NCBI RefSeq assembly: GCF_007655135.1 | Contig: NC_045133.1 | Coordinates: 21,487,845 to 21,551,844, forward strand | DNA from: Punica granatum | Taxonomy: Eukaryota > Streptophyta > Magnoliopsida > Myrtales > Lythraceae | DNA length: 64,000 nt | Direction of reading: 5' to 3' | Shown: piece by piece, positions 37,049 to 48,735 of the stretch | How the letters are laid out: every line of letters begins with the position of its first letter | How positions within the stretch are numbered: position 1 is the stretch's first letter | Notes under the pieces: model-generated | The model's database searches: none | Seen by the model: only the letters and a program-made list of their open reading frames with translations | What the model was told of the DNA's origin: nothing | Made by a program: the position numbers and the translations under genes

Positions 37049-37754
37049 TGATATGATCCAGCTAAAGGACTCTTCGCACGGGCATGAGGAAGAATCCCAG
37101 GATGACAGGGTCGGGCATGAAGGCGAGCTTTGGGATAAACATGTGCCAGCTAGAGCAAGTACAAGAGTACGAGATAAGCGAATCCAACAAGCCATGCGAA
37201 GGCTGTTATTGCATATCCATGGAGGAGTAGTCGAGTTCTTTGGCGGGCTGCATGTGGAACAAGAAGTCACGACCGTTCATATCCTAGAAATCTATTTAGA
37301 AAATTATCCCAGTTCAAAGTTCTGAATTCAGTTACTTTTCAATAACTTAGGCCTATTTCATTTTGGGCTCATTACACTTAGGATTTATTTTAGTCAAGCC
37401 CATTAGCCCATTTAGATTATCAGCTAGTATCTCTCTATAAATAGGCATGTGACCTCCCTAGAAAAGACAGATCAGTTTTCATTGAACTTTGTGAGAGAGG
37501 TTTTCTCTGAGTTGTTCTTCAGCAACTTCGCCGATATTGCAAGTGTGATGACTTGTGATTCCTAACATTTATAATATTGGTTTCTAGCTCTTTATAACTA
37601 GCGGGTCAATATTCCGTTTATAATATTGGTTTGTGGCTCTTTATAGTCATCGGGTCAATATTCCCTATCCTTGAAACCTTCATTGGACGATCCCGGGTTT
37701 GATCTCATTCTATTATTGTTGGGTCTCGCGGCAGATTCGTCGAGGTTCGCATCA
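37049..37754 (+). repeat. 5' LTR
   Basis: 706 bp, TG...CA termini. A TATAAATA box at 37436-37443 marks the U3 promoter of the element. Confidence 0.93.
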
Positions 37755-37756
37755 TT

Positions 37757-37768
37757 TGGTATCAGAGC
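37757..37768 (+). promoter_or_regulatory. Primer-binding site (tRNA-iMet)
   Basis: TGGTATCAGAGC is the usual plant retrotransposon site complementary to the 3' end of initiator methionine tRNA, placed two bases after the LTR. Confidence 0.92.
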
Positions 37769-38584
37769 TTTGGCTCCAATCCAAGTTTCACCTATCCTAT
37801 TTCGTTCTTGTTATTGTTCTTGTCCTAGGGTTCGAAAAATTGTTAAACGACTTATTGTTGTTTTGGAAAGGTCTGAAAAACAAAAACAAAAACAAAGAAA
37901 AAGAAAATTCATCCAAAAAAAATACAGAGAAAAAAGAAGGGGAAAGAAAAAAAAGGAAAGAGCAATTGTTTGGGAAATCTTTACTTTTGGGGTGATAGAA
38001 GCTTTCTTAGATATATCTCTGCTAATCAAGTAAAGTAGGGAATTTCAAAAATTTCCTGTTATTTTCTTCCATATCTGCCACTATCCCTAAATTACTTTCA
38101 TTTATATATTCTTATTTACTTTGATGGACAACTGTCATATAAAATGCAGTTGGGAAATCTAATATTGTTTCCTTTCAATTGAATATTTTCCTATCATATT
38201 CTTTTCTTGTCTCTTAGAATAATTCATTCCTTCCATTTCGATACTTTCCATAAATCTCTTGTTTCCTTATTCCCACAAATCTTCCTTGTACATTTCAGTT
38301 GTTTCGTTAACTTCATCTACCACATTATTTCCTTTCTCATTTAGGTTTGGATCCTAAAATCAACTGATTTTACTCTTGCGATTGAATTGCTTAGTTTCTT
38401 AGGAACTTTGAGGAGAAAATCTAGAGAGAAAAAAAAAAGGCAAGAGTTGTGAGTATATCAGAGGGTAAAAGCCTAAAATTGAGTAAAACACGAGTGTTGA
38501 GTGACATTAATTTGAGTGCAAACACGTGAGTGAGTGGTTGTGAGGTCCATCTTTATTTCTAAAGTTTCACTTGCAGATTTCATC

Positions 38585-38812
38585 ATGCCACAAGAAAGCA
38601 GTGAAAATGATCAAAATAATGGAGGAACTGATTACAACATGATGATCCGAGATATGCAGCAACAATTTGAGCGCATGATTGTGATGGTTGATTTGATTTA
38701 CGATTGGTTGGAAAGGCGAGACAAGCGGATTGAACAGTTGCTAGATGGCTATGACAAAGCTTCCGGTTCATCTTCTTGTAAATTGAAGTGGGGTTCTTTG
38801 ACGAAGAAATAA
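38585..38812 (+). pseudogene. gag-like N-terminal fragment
   Basis: A 75-residue ORF starting MPQESSENDQNN with a middle of MQQQFERM and WLERRDKRIEQL, resembling the coiled start of plant Ty3/gypsy gag. It stops early and lacks a capsid core and zinc knuckle. Confidence 0.55.
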
Positions 38813-38824
38813 GAGAAAATAGCT

Positions 38825-39105
38825 TTGAAGCCAATCAAAGAAAAACCCATAACCAAGTTTCAACCCAATGGCAATGAGAAGGGTTATATTGCTTCTCAAT
38901 TCCTGGACAGCGATGGTCGGAACGCAACGCTATTGCCACTTCCACCTAACCAAATGGATGAAGAGCAACTTCAAATCAAGCATTCCATTGGCGAGAAAAG
39001 TGAGGAATTCAAGAATGTCTTTCTCGAGCAAATGCCTCTAGAATAGTCACCAATCAAGTCGGTTGTCATAGATTCGAGGACGAATCCTTTTGAAGAGAGG
39101 GGGAA
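38825..39105 (+). pseudogene. pol C-terminal tail fragment
   Basis: The last part, beyond a TAG at 39044-39046, reads VIDSRTNPFEERGND directly before the 3' LTR. A D-S-R-T-N-x-F-E-E tail is characteristic of the end of plant Ty3/gypsy polyproteins. Protease, reverse transcriptase, RNase H and integrase are all missing. Confidence 0.5.
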
Positions 39106-39811
39106 TGATATGATTCAGCTAGAGGACCCTTCGCACGGGCATGAGGAAGAATCCCAGGATGACAGGGTCGGGCATGAAGGCGAGCTTTGGGATAAACATG
39201 TGCCAGCTAGAGCAAGTACAAGAGCACGAGCTTAACGAATCCAACAAGCCATGCGAAGGCTGTTATTGCATGTCCATGGAGGAGTAGTCGAGCTCTTTGG
39301 CGGGCTACATGTGGAACAAGAAGCCATAATCGTTCATATCCTAGAAATCTATTTAGAAGATAATTCCAGTTCAAAGGGCTGAATTCTGTTGCTTTTCAAT
39401 AACTTAAGCCTATTTCATTTTGGGCTCATTACACTTATGATTTATTTTAGTCAAGCCCATTAGCCCATTTAGGTTATCAGCTAGTATCTCTCTATAAATA
39501 GGTATGTGCCCTCTCTAGAAAAGACTGATCAGTTTTCATTGAACTTTGTGAGAGAGGTTTTCTCTGAGTTGTTCTTCAGCAACTTCGCTGATATAGCAAG
39601 TGTGATGACTTGTGATTCCTAACATTTATAATATTAGTTTCTAGCTCTTTATAGCTAGCGGGTCAATATTCCGTTTATAATATTAGTTTGTGGCTCCTTA
39701 TAGTTATCGGATCAATATTCCCTATCCTTGAAACCTTCATTGGATGATCCCGGGTTTGATCTCATTCTATTGTTGTTGGGTCTCGCGGTAGGTTCGTCGA
39801 GGTTCGCATCA
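39106..39811 (+). repeat. 3' LTR
   Basis: 706 bp, same length as the 5' LTR, preceded by a polypurine tract and followed by the CCATA target duplication. Confidence 0.93.
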
Positions 39812-40014
39812 CCATACAATACCATACCACATCACTCACACACCACATGCGTGGTGATTCTGAATATATGCACCCCCACAAATTGAGATTAACTGCAAAA
39901 CAGCACATCAAAAAGATGATATTAAATTAAATGAAAATCTTGAAAAATCTAACTAATTAATAATTATAACCAAGTGAACTAGGAAGCAAATTGTTACAAT
40001 AAATATAATCGATT

Positions 40015-41140
40015 CACGTAAATGCATGTATCGAACAAGCAATAAAGAGTGAATAGATTGTTCCCACGAAAATTGATCTAGAGTTTCACTAAGTAATAAG
40101 ATTAAAACAGTCGGTTTTTATTCAGACAAATGGCTTTTGAGAGTTTTTAGCTCAAACTAAATTAAGCATAAAATTAATAAAAACGATAAATCAATGGTAA
40201 TAAAATACCTAGAGCATACAACTTCCTCTAAGGATATTCTTAATCCGATCACTTACTTCACTTAGTCACAAATGAATGATTCAACTGTTAACCTATGATT
40301 TTGTATCTTCTTGCACGTCTTCTGATAGCTACGAGAACATTTCCCCATATATCAAATTGACTGCACTATTCCTACGCAATCGACTAGTGGGGACCCATTA
40401 TGATTGAATCCTAGCTAATTGGTTACCTAAGAAGATTGATTATTCCTAATTCTCTTACAAATTAATCTCGTTTTCCAACTTGAATTGATTTTAGGTTATC
40501 CTATCCCGAACCTAAACTTAGAATCCTTTTTCCAAGTTCATATAATTTGCTAGAACAATCTAATTGGTGGTCAAACAATCATATAGCATTAAGAATTACA
40601 ATAAACATGATCAATCAATTGAATAACAAAGAAGTAAGATCACAAATGAAGAATAAATCATAGGTTCCATTGAAGCCCCAGGAAACGAAATTAGCTCATA
40701 ACAATGGAGTTTAACAACCAAAAATTCGAAGAAAACATAATCAAATGATAGAGGAGTAAAAGAATCAAAGAAAACATGGCCGGTCTTGGCTCGGGTTCGT
40801 TTTCGTCTTCCCCTTTTGTCTCCCATTGCTCTCCCACGTTTTGTTTCTTTCCCTAGTGTCGACTGCCGTCAGCCTCTCGCCTTGAACTTCCTTTTAATTA
40901 CCTTCTAATCTCCTCCCAAGAATCTCTCTTCAAGATAATTTAGTATTTTAAAAGTCAATTGCCTATCTACTAGACTAAGAAAATCTTCACGGGAACAAAA
41001 ATTCTCCATGTAATCGAAACTCCTAAAATCTACAAAAACTCAAATAAACATGAACTAAACTAAAAACCACTAAATGCTAACCTAAACTCGATAATCTAGC
41101 ATGAAAATATTGCCCAAATAAACTATTTTCACTGAGTTAT
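40015..41140 (+). repeat. Second copy of the retroelement-like repeat seen in BAHD intron 1
   Basis: Begins acgtaaatgcatgtatcgaa and follows the same block order as 25770-27450, ending with aactattttcactgagttat. It starts about 200 bp right of the LTR element and lacks the internal SINE. No protein similarity is visible. Confidence 0.6.
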
Positions 41141-41144
41141 CACA

Positions 41145-42636
41145 AATCAAAATTTTCCTAAATCTATTGTTCTATCTAAATAGTTTAATTGTTTTCATTA
41201 GATAAGCTAAAGAATCATGTGAATTTGAGAATGGGCTTAGGCAATAGATTGCGAATATGCGTCTAAACTAAATGTATACATGCATACAAATACACAGGTT
41301 ATGATAGATTTTTACATGCGGTTTGTCATTAAAACCTTATCCGTACTTCCCTCCGACGATTTAAAAGAACCATATCACCTGCAGTTATGTTCAAAAAATG
41401 ACACAGTTGCACTCAGTCACAGTTTTTCTCAACGTTGTTGCAACCCTATTTGGAATCTTTGAGTTTCTCATTCATAATGAAAATATTAGGGAAAAAAAAC
41501 TGTCCATTCTAGATCCATAAGCATCATTTTTAATAAAAAAAAAAGAATATTAGGAATGATACATATGACGATTTGAATTAATTTAATCTACGAGCTCTCT
41601 CAAAGAAAGTTTCGTAAAACTTTTGAAGTATTTTTCTATCAATACTGCTTTTTGGTCCTTTTATTTTTTACTTTACACGTTTCTTTTGTCCAATTATTTT
41701 ATTTGATTGATAGAGTTGTCTCTTTTTCGTCATAGGATTTTTAAATGCATGCTTGGATGAAAATATATGTCGATGAACCCCCCACTGAGATTTTTTAAAT
41801 AGGAAAATATAATCCGGCTTGATTATTAGTTTGTCGAGTTATATATATGACAAGGATTTAAAGCGCGGTCCTAATAAGAGGAGGGGCCATCAGGCTTTAG
41901 CTTTGCCCTTTTCCTTTTCATTTAGGATGAGAAAAGTAGTCTAGTGATCAAAGTGATGTATCCTTTCTGAGCAATCATCTTGGGGAACATGAATATTCAA
42001 ATTATGCTTTTTTGACCGGAAGTAGAACCGCACCCGCAAGATATTTTGTCGACAAGTAACTCCTTCCATGGACATAAATTTGTACTTACGTACCGAAATA
42101 TATATTGTGAGATTTGACATGATAATATATAGTTGTCTGCTCTATAATTTAATCTTATAATTAGATACAAGGGTTGTTTATTTATTTATTCAGTTACATT
42201 TCCTCTTACATATACGATAGAATAGTTTCAACTTCTAATCAAAACTCATTCATGTGGAAGAATGAGTCTTTGCCTTGACACAAGGCGCAACTCGGAACCA
42301 AGATATTCTAATTTTCGATCCTTACGAGTGAGACTCAAGCGTCTTTTTATTTCAATATATTTTTTATCCTTATACTAGACTCATGATCTTCTCTTATGAC
42401 AAAAAGAAAAGCTCATTCATTTGGAATTATAACAGGATGTATGCATGATCATGATTGTTTCAATCTTATACACTAATACCAAATGAAATTTTGATATGAC
42501 TACAATTGTCTGATTTAAGATGTTAATGTTATCAAATAAACAGAGTGATTTATCTTTTTATTTATTCATTTTCAGTTACGAGAGAGGCCTATGGGTCTAG
42601 TATAGTGAAATAAGAATTTTGATCCACAAATAATAT
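41145..42636. other. Intergenic, no gene seen
   Basis: AT-rich with homopolymer runs and no ORF of note. Confidence 0.4.
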
Positions 42637-43037
42637 ATAATTGTTAGGGCATTCACCATTCTTTGCCATTTGTACAAAATTTACAAATGGGGACCCCTCA
42701 TTCAAAAACACTCGAAATGTCACATTTAATACATTTTTATAACTTAATTATCATCATCATCATCATCATCATCATCATTATTAAAGGGATAATTTCTTGG
42801 GTTGTCATTATTATTATTATTATCAAATAATAATTACTACTACCACGACTTCTTCTTCTTTGAAAGTCCAATAACAAATGAAATAATACTATTTCATAAG
42901 CATGTTATTAATTAATCTATATATATTATATAATTGCTGGGAGATTCACCGTCTTCTTATTATCTGTATAAAATCTACAAATTGAGATCTCTCATTCAAC
43001 GACTCTTGGAATGTCACATTTAATACATTTCTATACC

Positions 43038-43069
<32 letters not shown>

Positions 43070-43275
43070 AGATGGATAGTTTCTTGGTTTATCATTATTA
43101 TCATATAATAATTACTACTACTTTTTCTTGTTCAAAATTCTAGTATCAAATGTGATAGTACTATTTCATGAGCTTGTTACCAATCAAATGGGATAATTGC
43201 TGGGAAATATTATTATTATTATTATTAAATGGACAATTTCTTGAGCTATTTCATAAGCCCATCATCAATCAAATT
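42637..43275 (+). repeat. Tandem ~260-290-bp units, each carrying a triplet microsatellite
   Basis: Units start near 42637, 42930 and 43192 (partial) with ataattg(t/c)t(a/g)gg. They share tgtcacatttaatacattt and taataattactacta. At the same place in each unit lies a different triplet array: (TCA)n at about 42751-42777, (TTA)n at 43038-43068, and (TTA)n near 43209-43227. Confidence 0.75.
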
Positions 43276-43414
43276 GGAAGAATTTCACATATATTAAACT
43301 CATGCAACGTGTGGGTCCATTGGCTAGTAGCTAATAAATGGGTATGAATAGTCTCATTAAATATCGAACCTGAAAATCACCAGGCGAGGGCGTGCGTCAT
43401 TGCGGTATACCCTC

Positions 43415-44195
43415 TTTCATTCATTTATATATATGCTTATATACTACAAAAGTGAGAATGAAAGTTTTGTTCCAACCTCTATTTTTCTAAAACACCCTTA
43501 GTGTAATTTTTCTAATTAATAGCAATCATTCAATTAATATTAAAATTGTAATTCTACTTCAATAACCATTCAATTAATGTTAGGATTTGGCTAATTGATT
43601 TGATCTAGATATTATGATCTATGAAGGATTTCTGCTTTGAATACCAGTCCAAGACTCCTCTTAGCTCTGCTTCATGTTTCCACAGTATGAGCAGTTTTTA
43701 TGTGAATTGCGCTTGATTTTCACTGGGGTCCATATAGAGTTTAGTTGCAAAAGGTTGAGTATGGAATGCAGCAACTAAAAGGATCTCTGCAACTGTATCT
43801 ATGTTTAACTTATGTGCTTTAGTCACCTGTAATTTCCTTTTGCAGCGATCTTGATGGATCTGCTATATTATTTTATGTCTTCATAATGAATTCTCTTGGA
43901 CATTTTCCTCTGCGTTCGTTTTTGTTTATCAGTGAACATTCAGTGATTATCGGGAAAAAAAAGAGCTTTCTATTTGCAGCCGGTCACTCACCCAATTTAT
44001 CTTTGATTGTTTAATTTCTTTTTTGGATATATCTCCAATTACCTTAATTAAAAAATTAATATTGCCCGAACATTTCTCGAACTTGGTGAATCAATTTCAA
44101 ACTTTTATTTTCCTAGCTATATACTTTTTATTATTTTAATTTATAACTCAACTACTTAGATTAATTACCGTGCATAGCAAGAATTGGCGTCTAGT
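43415..44195 (+). mobile_element. Helitron-like element candidate
   Basis: The left end, with tatatactacaaaagtgaga, resembles the TC...AAAGTGAGA heads of plant Helitrons. The right end carries ccgtgcatagcaagaattgg followed by CTAG|T at 44191-44195, like the hairpin plus CTRR terminus. The middle (about 43570-43960) is less AT-rich and includes a splice-acceptor-like ttccttttgcag, which would fit a captured gene fragment. No Rep/helicase is present. Confidence 0.4.
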
Positions 44196-44199
44196 ATAT

Positions 44200-45856
44200 A
44201 GGTTTGCATAATACGGCGTAGTATTTATTTATTTTTATATATTTAGAGTAAAAGTGAGTGAAAGTTAAATGGCATTGTCCCCGATCAAATGTCGAGAAAT
44301 TTTCGTGTGTCATAATTCATATTGTTTTTTTAAAAAAGTAATTTTTGTAATGGGATTTATACTCTGAATACTCACTCGTATGTGACAACATTGACTCTTA
44401 ACATGTCAATGGATTCGAACTAATGGTGAACAGCGGTTTCACACTCAATGGATTTTCATGATTGTTCCCCCCCTCTGTTTGTTTGTGCCCTCTGCATACT
44501 CTTAGAAACATCACATGAAATGTTTCCTTGATGTTTCCCAGGTTAGCACCTGTGTGACTGCAGTCATGGACGAAGCGAGATCAAGCTCATCCGTCTTGAC
44601 ATTCGCTCTCATGCTTTTGAGCTAATGTGGTATGCTTTCTTTTTCTTTTCATTTTTTCTAGTTTGTCTCGGCTTGCACGACTAAAGTTGTGATTTCAATA
44701 ACATTCTGACTAAGTTTTGCAATGTGCAAGAATAAACTAATGACTATAATCATAACTAAGCACAATTCACTATTAAAAGACAAGTTGAATTGAGAAAATT
44801 TTAAACAATCCTACCTCACATTGACTTGCTGAGAAAGAATCAATAAGAATTATTTAACGAAAAATAATTATTGTAATTATCCGAGTGACTAGCACAAATT
44901 CCTCTATTTCATATAATTTAATTGATATTTCCTCAAATCACATGGCGAGGTATGATCGCTCAATAATTTCTTTGTTGAATAACATACTTACCTAGAGTTA
45001 TTAACACTCCAAGGCTTTTTTTTTTTTTCAAAAAATCCTATTTAAGATTCTAATATATATTTTGGTCATACTACTTTATTTCGACGAGGGGTTATGATGG
45101 GTTTGGAAATAAATATTGGCATTTGAAATTTAAAGGAGGGGAGGGATGTGGTGGGTTTTCAAACTTGACTATACAATGATCTTATATCAAGTTATCAAGA
45201 TATAAAAAGTTTGGAGGGGTGGGGTGGAGAGGGGTAACAAATTTTCTCATTTCATTTTGATAACTCAATGTAAGAAAGGAGGTGTGAGATGATGTATACT
45301 GAGAGTAAAACCGATCGCAAAGATGATACCATCTCACCCCTCTTTTCTTTTGAGATCTGATGAAATGGAAGAGATCTAAGACGTGCAAACGAGTGATCGA
45401 GGTGGGCGAGCGAGCGAGTGACTGGGTTTGTTTCAAACAGTGAGAGGAGAGAGTCGGGGTAAACTCTTTTGAAACTAATAAAGGAGAGGGAAACTTTGTT
45501 TTCCATTTCTTTCTTCTTCTTTTTTTTCCTCTTTCTTCCCCTATTATAATTGTTTTGCCGATTTTCATCATAAAAGAACAAAATTCAAGAACCCATATAA
45601 GTATTTCAATTTCAGACTTTATTAAAAGGAGCTATTGACGATTATCTGTACTATTTTAAGGTCAGAAGGAAAGTTTTTTTTTTTCATTTTCCCAGAAACT
45701 CCTTAGAGAAATAAATCTAGTTAATAATAACCGCATAATTAAAGATATAATTATAATTTTATCTAAGTAATTATTCCATTTTCTTATATTGTTTCTTCTG
45801 CTCCATCTATCCCCCAATTCTCTTCTCTACCTCTCTCCTCTTTGTGTGTTCCAACT
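44200..45856. other. Intergenic, no gene seen
   Basis: Two overlapping minus-strand ORFs near 45182-45581 are purine/pyrimidine-biased and match nothing. Confidence 0.4.
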
Positions 45857-46459
45857 AGGGCCGGCAGTATTTGACACGACACGATAACATGACATGAATA
45901 TGATACAGAATTAAGCGGATTTAAGTTAAGGCTAAATGAGTTTCGTGTCTAAACGGTCAAGCCCATTTAGCCACCATAAATAATCGTGTTTAAACGGGTT
46001 CAACCCTTATAACCCGTTTAGACACGGTTAGATCAGTTTATATTATATATTATTGTGTTAATAAGTTTGTTTCACATATTTTATCAATTTATAGAAGAAA
46101 GTACACTAAAATCTTCTAAATTTGTTTATATAAATCACCAATTTATGGTGATTCTCATGTCAATCGTGTAGTAATGCGTAGATAAAGTTAATATTGTCAT
46201 ATTAAGTAGGTATAATATGTACCTAAAGGTAATAGTGTCATATCATGTAGATAAGTATACATACACATTTAGACACGCTTAGTCAAATGGATTAGACGTG
46301 TCGTATCAATGTCAACCCGTAATTAAACGTGTCGTGTTCATGTTTGAAAATCTTAACATGTTTATTAAACTTATCGTGTTCGGATTTAGAACTTTCTGAC
46401 ATGAATCCGTTTAGACACGACCCGTTTAAACACAACACGATACATATTGTCACTCCCAG
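45857..46459. mobile_element. hAT-like non-autonomous element
   Basis: The left end AGGGCCGGCAGTATTTGACA and the right end TATTGTCACTCCCAG are degenerate inverted repeats of the GGGxxGGCAA kind common in plant hAT MITEs. Near-perfect 8-bp direct repeats, ttccaact and ctccaact, flank it (45849-45856 and 46460-46467). The interior has many inverted cgtgtc/gacacg and aaacgggt/acccgttt motifs and no transposase. Confidence 0.65.
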
Positions 46460-46469
46460 CTCCAACTTA

Positions 46470-47675
46470 ATCCGTATTTTTTAACCTTTCATGCTCTTTT
46501 AGTTTTTTGCTTTGTTTTTAATTTTTATACAAGAGGAGGACCGATGCTATGCATGAAGTAAAACCAATTTTTTGTTTTTAAAATTATACCCACGCTAAGT
46601 TATTACAAGAAAATGTATTTCTAAAGTATTTCTAATTCTTTTATGCCACATCCTTTTTTTCAATATTATAAGTATTTTCTTAATTTATTTATTGGGCCCA
46701 CTCTCTCAATAAAGAAAAAATGTAGTTCCTTCAATTAAAAATTAAAGCAATAAAATTAACAAAAAAATTGGAAAAGAAAAATAATGGGAAAGCAATGGGG
46801 ATAGTGTGCAAGGAGAGAGAAAGTGGGGAGAGAGAAGAGGAAAAAATAATGGTGGGTTGTTATTGGTAATTAAAGATATTGTTTTAATTTATTTACTAGT
46901 CATATAATCCATCCTTTGCGAGAATATTTCTTTTTATAGATAAAATGGTAGACAACAGTAATGAGATTTTTTAGAAAGATAAATATAATTAATACTAGTC
47001 ATATAATTAAGAATGCAATTGTAATTTTTTCTTATTAACTTGCTCATTTTCATATCTTCTCTCCCACTTCCTCTCTCCCCTCACGTCTCCTCTTCTCTCC
47101 CTCTTCCTCCTTACATGTTCTATTTCATCCGTCCATTTGAATTTTTTGCTCTCTTTTTATAATTTTTATATCTTATATATAATAAAGTTTTAAAAACTTT
47201 GATACGGTTCAAAACTTTCTTAGATTTGTTAGTTCGATATCTAGACATTATTTAGAACGGAATTTTTTTGCTATGATCTATTTTATGCATTCCATGCATA
47301 GCACAGGCCTATGCGTGTGTTGATAAATTTAATTACTATATCTCTTCTGTTATTTTTAACATCACAATTTGTTATTCACAAAATTCATTCCATTAAAAAA
47401 AAATTGTACTTTGATGAATTACTAAAGCGATTCCTTTTTGTTGCAATAAATAGGATTATTATATCTCGAGGCAATTTTAATATATATGTATAGATTCTGT
47501 CACATTAATCGTCCCGTTGATAATGAAAATTAAAACTAGAAACAATAGATGACCGTATATTTAAAGAATGATCCCTTATATATAAATAAACAAATAAACA
47601 AACATGTAAATAAATAAATGAAAATAGGTTACATGGAAAAGAAAGAAAGAAAAGTTATTCTTTTTACTAACATTG
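46470..47675. other. Intergenic, no gene seen
   Basis: AT-rich. The motifs gctatgcatgaag near 46547 and ccatgcatagcacagg near 47292 are inversely related and may mark the ends of another Helitron-like or foldback repeat. Confidence 0.35.
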
Positions 47676-47679
47676 GTTG

Positions 47680-47845
47680 ATTTAAGCGATTCGGTACTTA
47701 TTCCGCTTAAGTAAGATTTCGGGTTCGAACTCTTGTAAATGTAGAAAATCCATACTTGAATAGTTTTACTCCTTAGTGGGCCAACCCAACTTGATTAGAT
47801 TAGTCGAGGTTCAATTAGATTTTCAGATATCATGGTTTACGCCGA
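47680..47845 (+). repeat. SINE-like element with intact B box
   Basis: Head ggttgatttaagcgattcgg, B box GGTTCGAACTC at 47722-47732, then ttactccttagtgggccaac and ttttcagatatcatgg. It is the best-kept member of the family also seen at 9873, 33060 and, reversed, 31455. Confidence 0.5.
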
Positions 47846-48491
47846 ATAAAAGTTTTTATTTTTTTAGTTGTTTTAATTTTTGTGAGATTTGTTTTATTGG
47901 CGAAGGAAGAGCTTTTGGCCGAAAAAGAGTCACGAAGAAAAAGCTTCAAATATAAAAGAGAAAAAGGTCCCGTAGGGCAAAAATGTTTCTTTATGTGGTC
48001 GTGAGGTTAAAAGGAGAAAAAGTCGATAAATAATAAAGCTTTTTATTGCACAGACTCTAAGTCTAAACTACGACGCCGTCCCATCAAAATTTCATCACCC
48101 GATCTTCCTTTGACCATACGGCAATTCAATTACTTACATGCTCGATTATCCTAAATCCTCTATCGCACTTGCAATATCATGTCTATATCCCATGGTGGTC
48201 GAGAATCGAATCTAAACTTCCAAATTGGAAGATCGAAGTTTATGTAATAATAAGAACCAAAGAAATAATTCAAGTATGTACATATATGTAGGATCGGTTA
48301 TCTATGGAAGTCTTTCTTTCTAGTGACGCCCCAATCAACATAATCAACTCGAAAGGCCTTAGTAGCGGCCTTGGGTGATTTTATGTGCGGAAAAAACCAA
48401 TCCAAGCACAACCGAAGACGTGAAAGTAAAGTACTCATCATTGGAAAACTTTGCCGGTCGGGGGATATTTTCCATCCCCGTGGTTGTTCGG

Positions 48492-48566
48492 ATATCATCA
48501 AATGAGACCACATGACAGTTCGACACGTAATATCATCAAATGAGACCACATGACAGTTCAACACGG
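48492..48566 (+). repeat. 38-bp tandem duplication upstream of the bHLH gene
   Basis: Two abutting near-identical copies of atatcatcaaatgagaccac plus acatgacagttc(g/a)acacg, at 48492-48529 and 48530-48566, about 170-245 bp upstream of the bHLH ATG. Confidence 0.9.
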
Positions 48567-48680
48567 AACGAAAATCTTTAGTCACAGGTCCAAAATCCAA
48601 CAGATATGAAAATAATCCTCGTGCTTTTTTATTTACTTTTCTCATACCGACGACTGAACTATTCGAAAGCTCACCGAAAC

Positions 48681-48688
48681 TATATATA
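48681..48688 (+). promoter_or_regulatory. Candidate TATA box for the bHLH gene
   Basis: TATATATA 48 bp before the ATG. This would leave a very short leader. Confidence 0.35.
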
Positions 48689-48735
48689 CACATGACAAAC
48701 GGGGAGCTAGCAATACCTCCAAAGCAGATAGAATC

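Larger units (their letters stand above)
37049..39811 (+). mobile_element. Complete non-autonomous Ty3/gypsy-type LTR retrotransposon
   Basis: Two LTRs of exactly 706 bp (37049-37754 and 39106-39811), both starting TGATATGAT and ending GCATCA, flank a 1351-bp interior. The host repeat CCATA lies on both outer edges (37044-37048 and 39812-39816). A primer-binding site TGGTATCAGAGC, matching initiator tRNA-Met, lies two bases inside the 5' LTR. A purine-rich tract (gaagagaggggg) precedes the 3' LTR. The interior keeps only a gag-like start and a pol-like end, so the element is a deletion derivative that would need enzymes supplied in trans. The LTRs differ at about 40 sites by eye (roughly 94% identity) with no net indel. 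Confidence 0.95.
47850..48735. other. Upstream flank of the bHLH gene
   Basis: No gene supported. It contains the 38-bp tandem repeat and the TATA-like sequence listed separately. Confidence 0.4.

Noticed and set aside
42751..43227. Regular short repeats as a CRISPR-like array
   Set aside because: They are triplet microsatellites in a plant genome, with no repeat-spacer pattern.
45182..45581. Two overlapping minus-strand ORFs of 129 and 109 codons
   Set aside because: Strong purine/pyrimidine bias explains the open frames; no motif or splice context.
48298..48693. 131-codon minus-strand ORF upstream of the bHLH gene
   Set aside because: Runs through the 38-bp tandem repeat, so part of the peptide is a repeat; no family resemblance.
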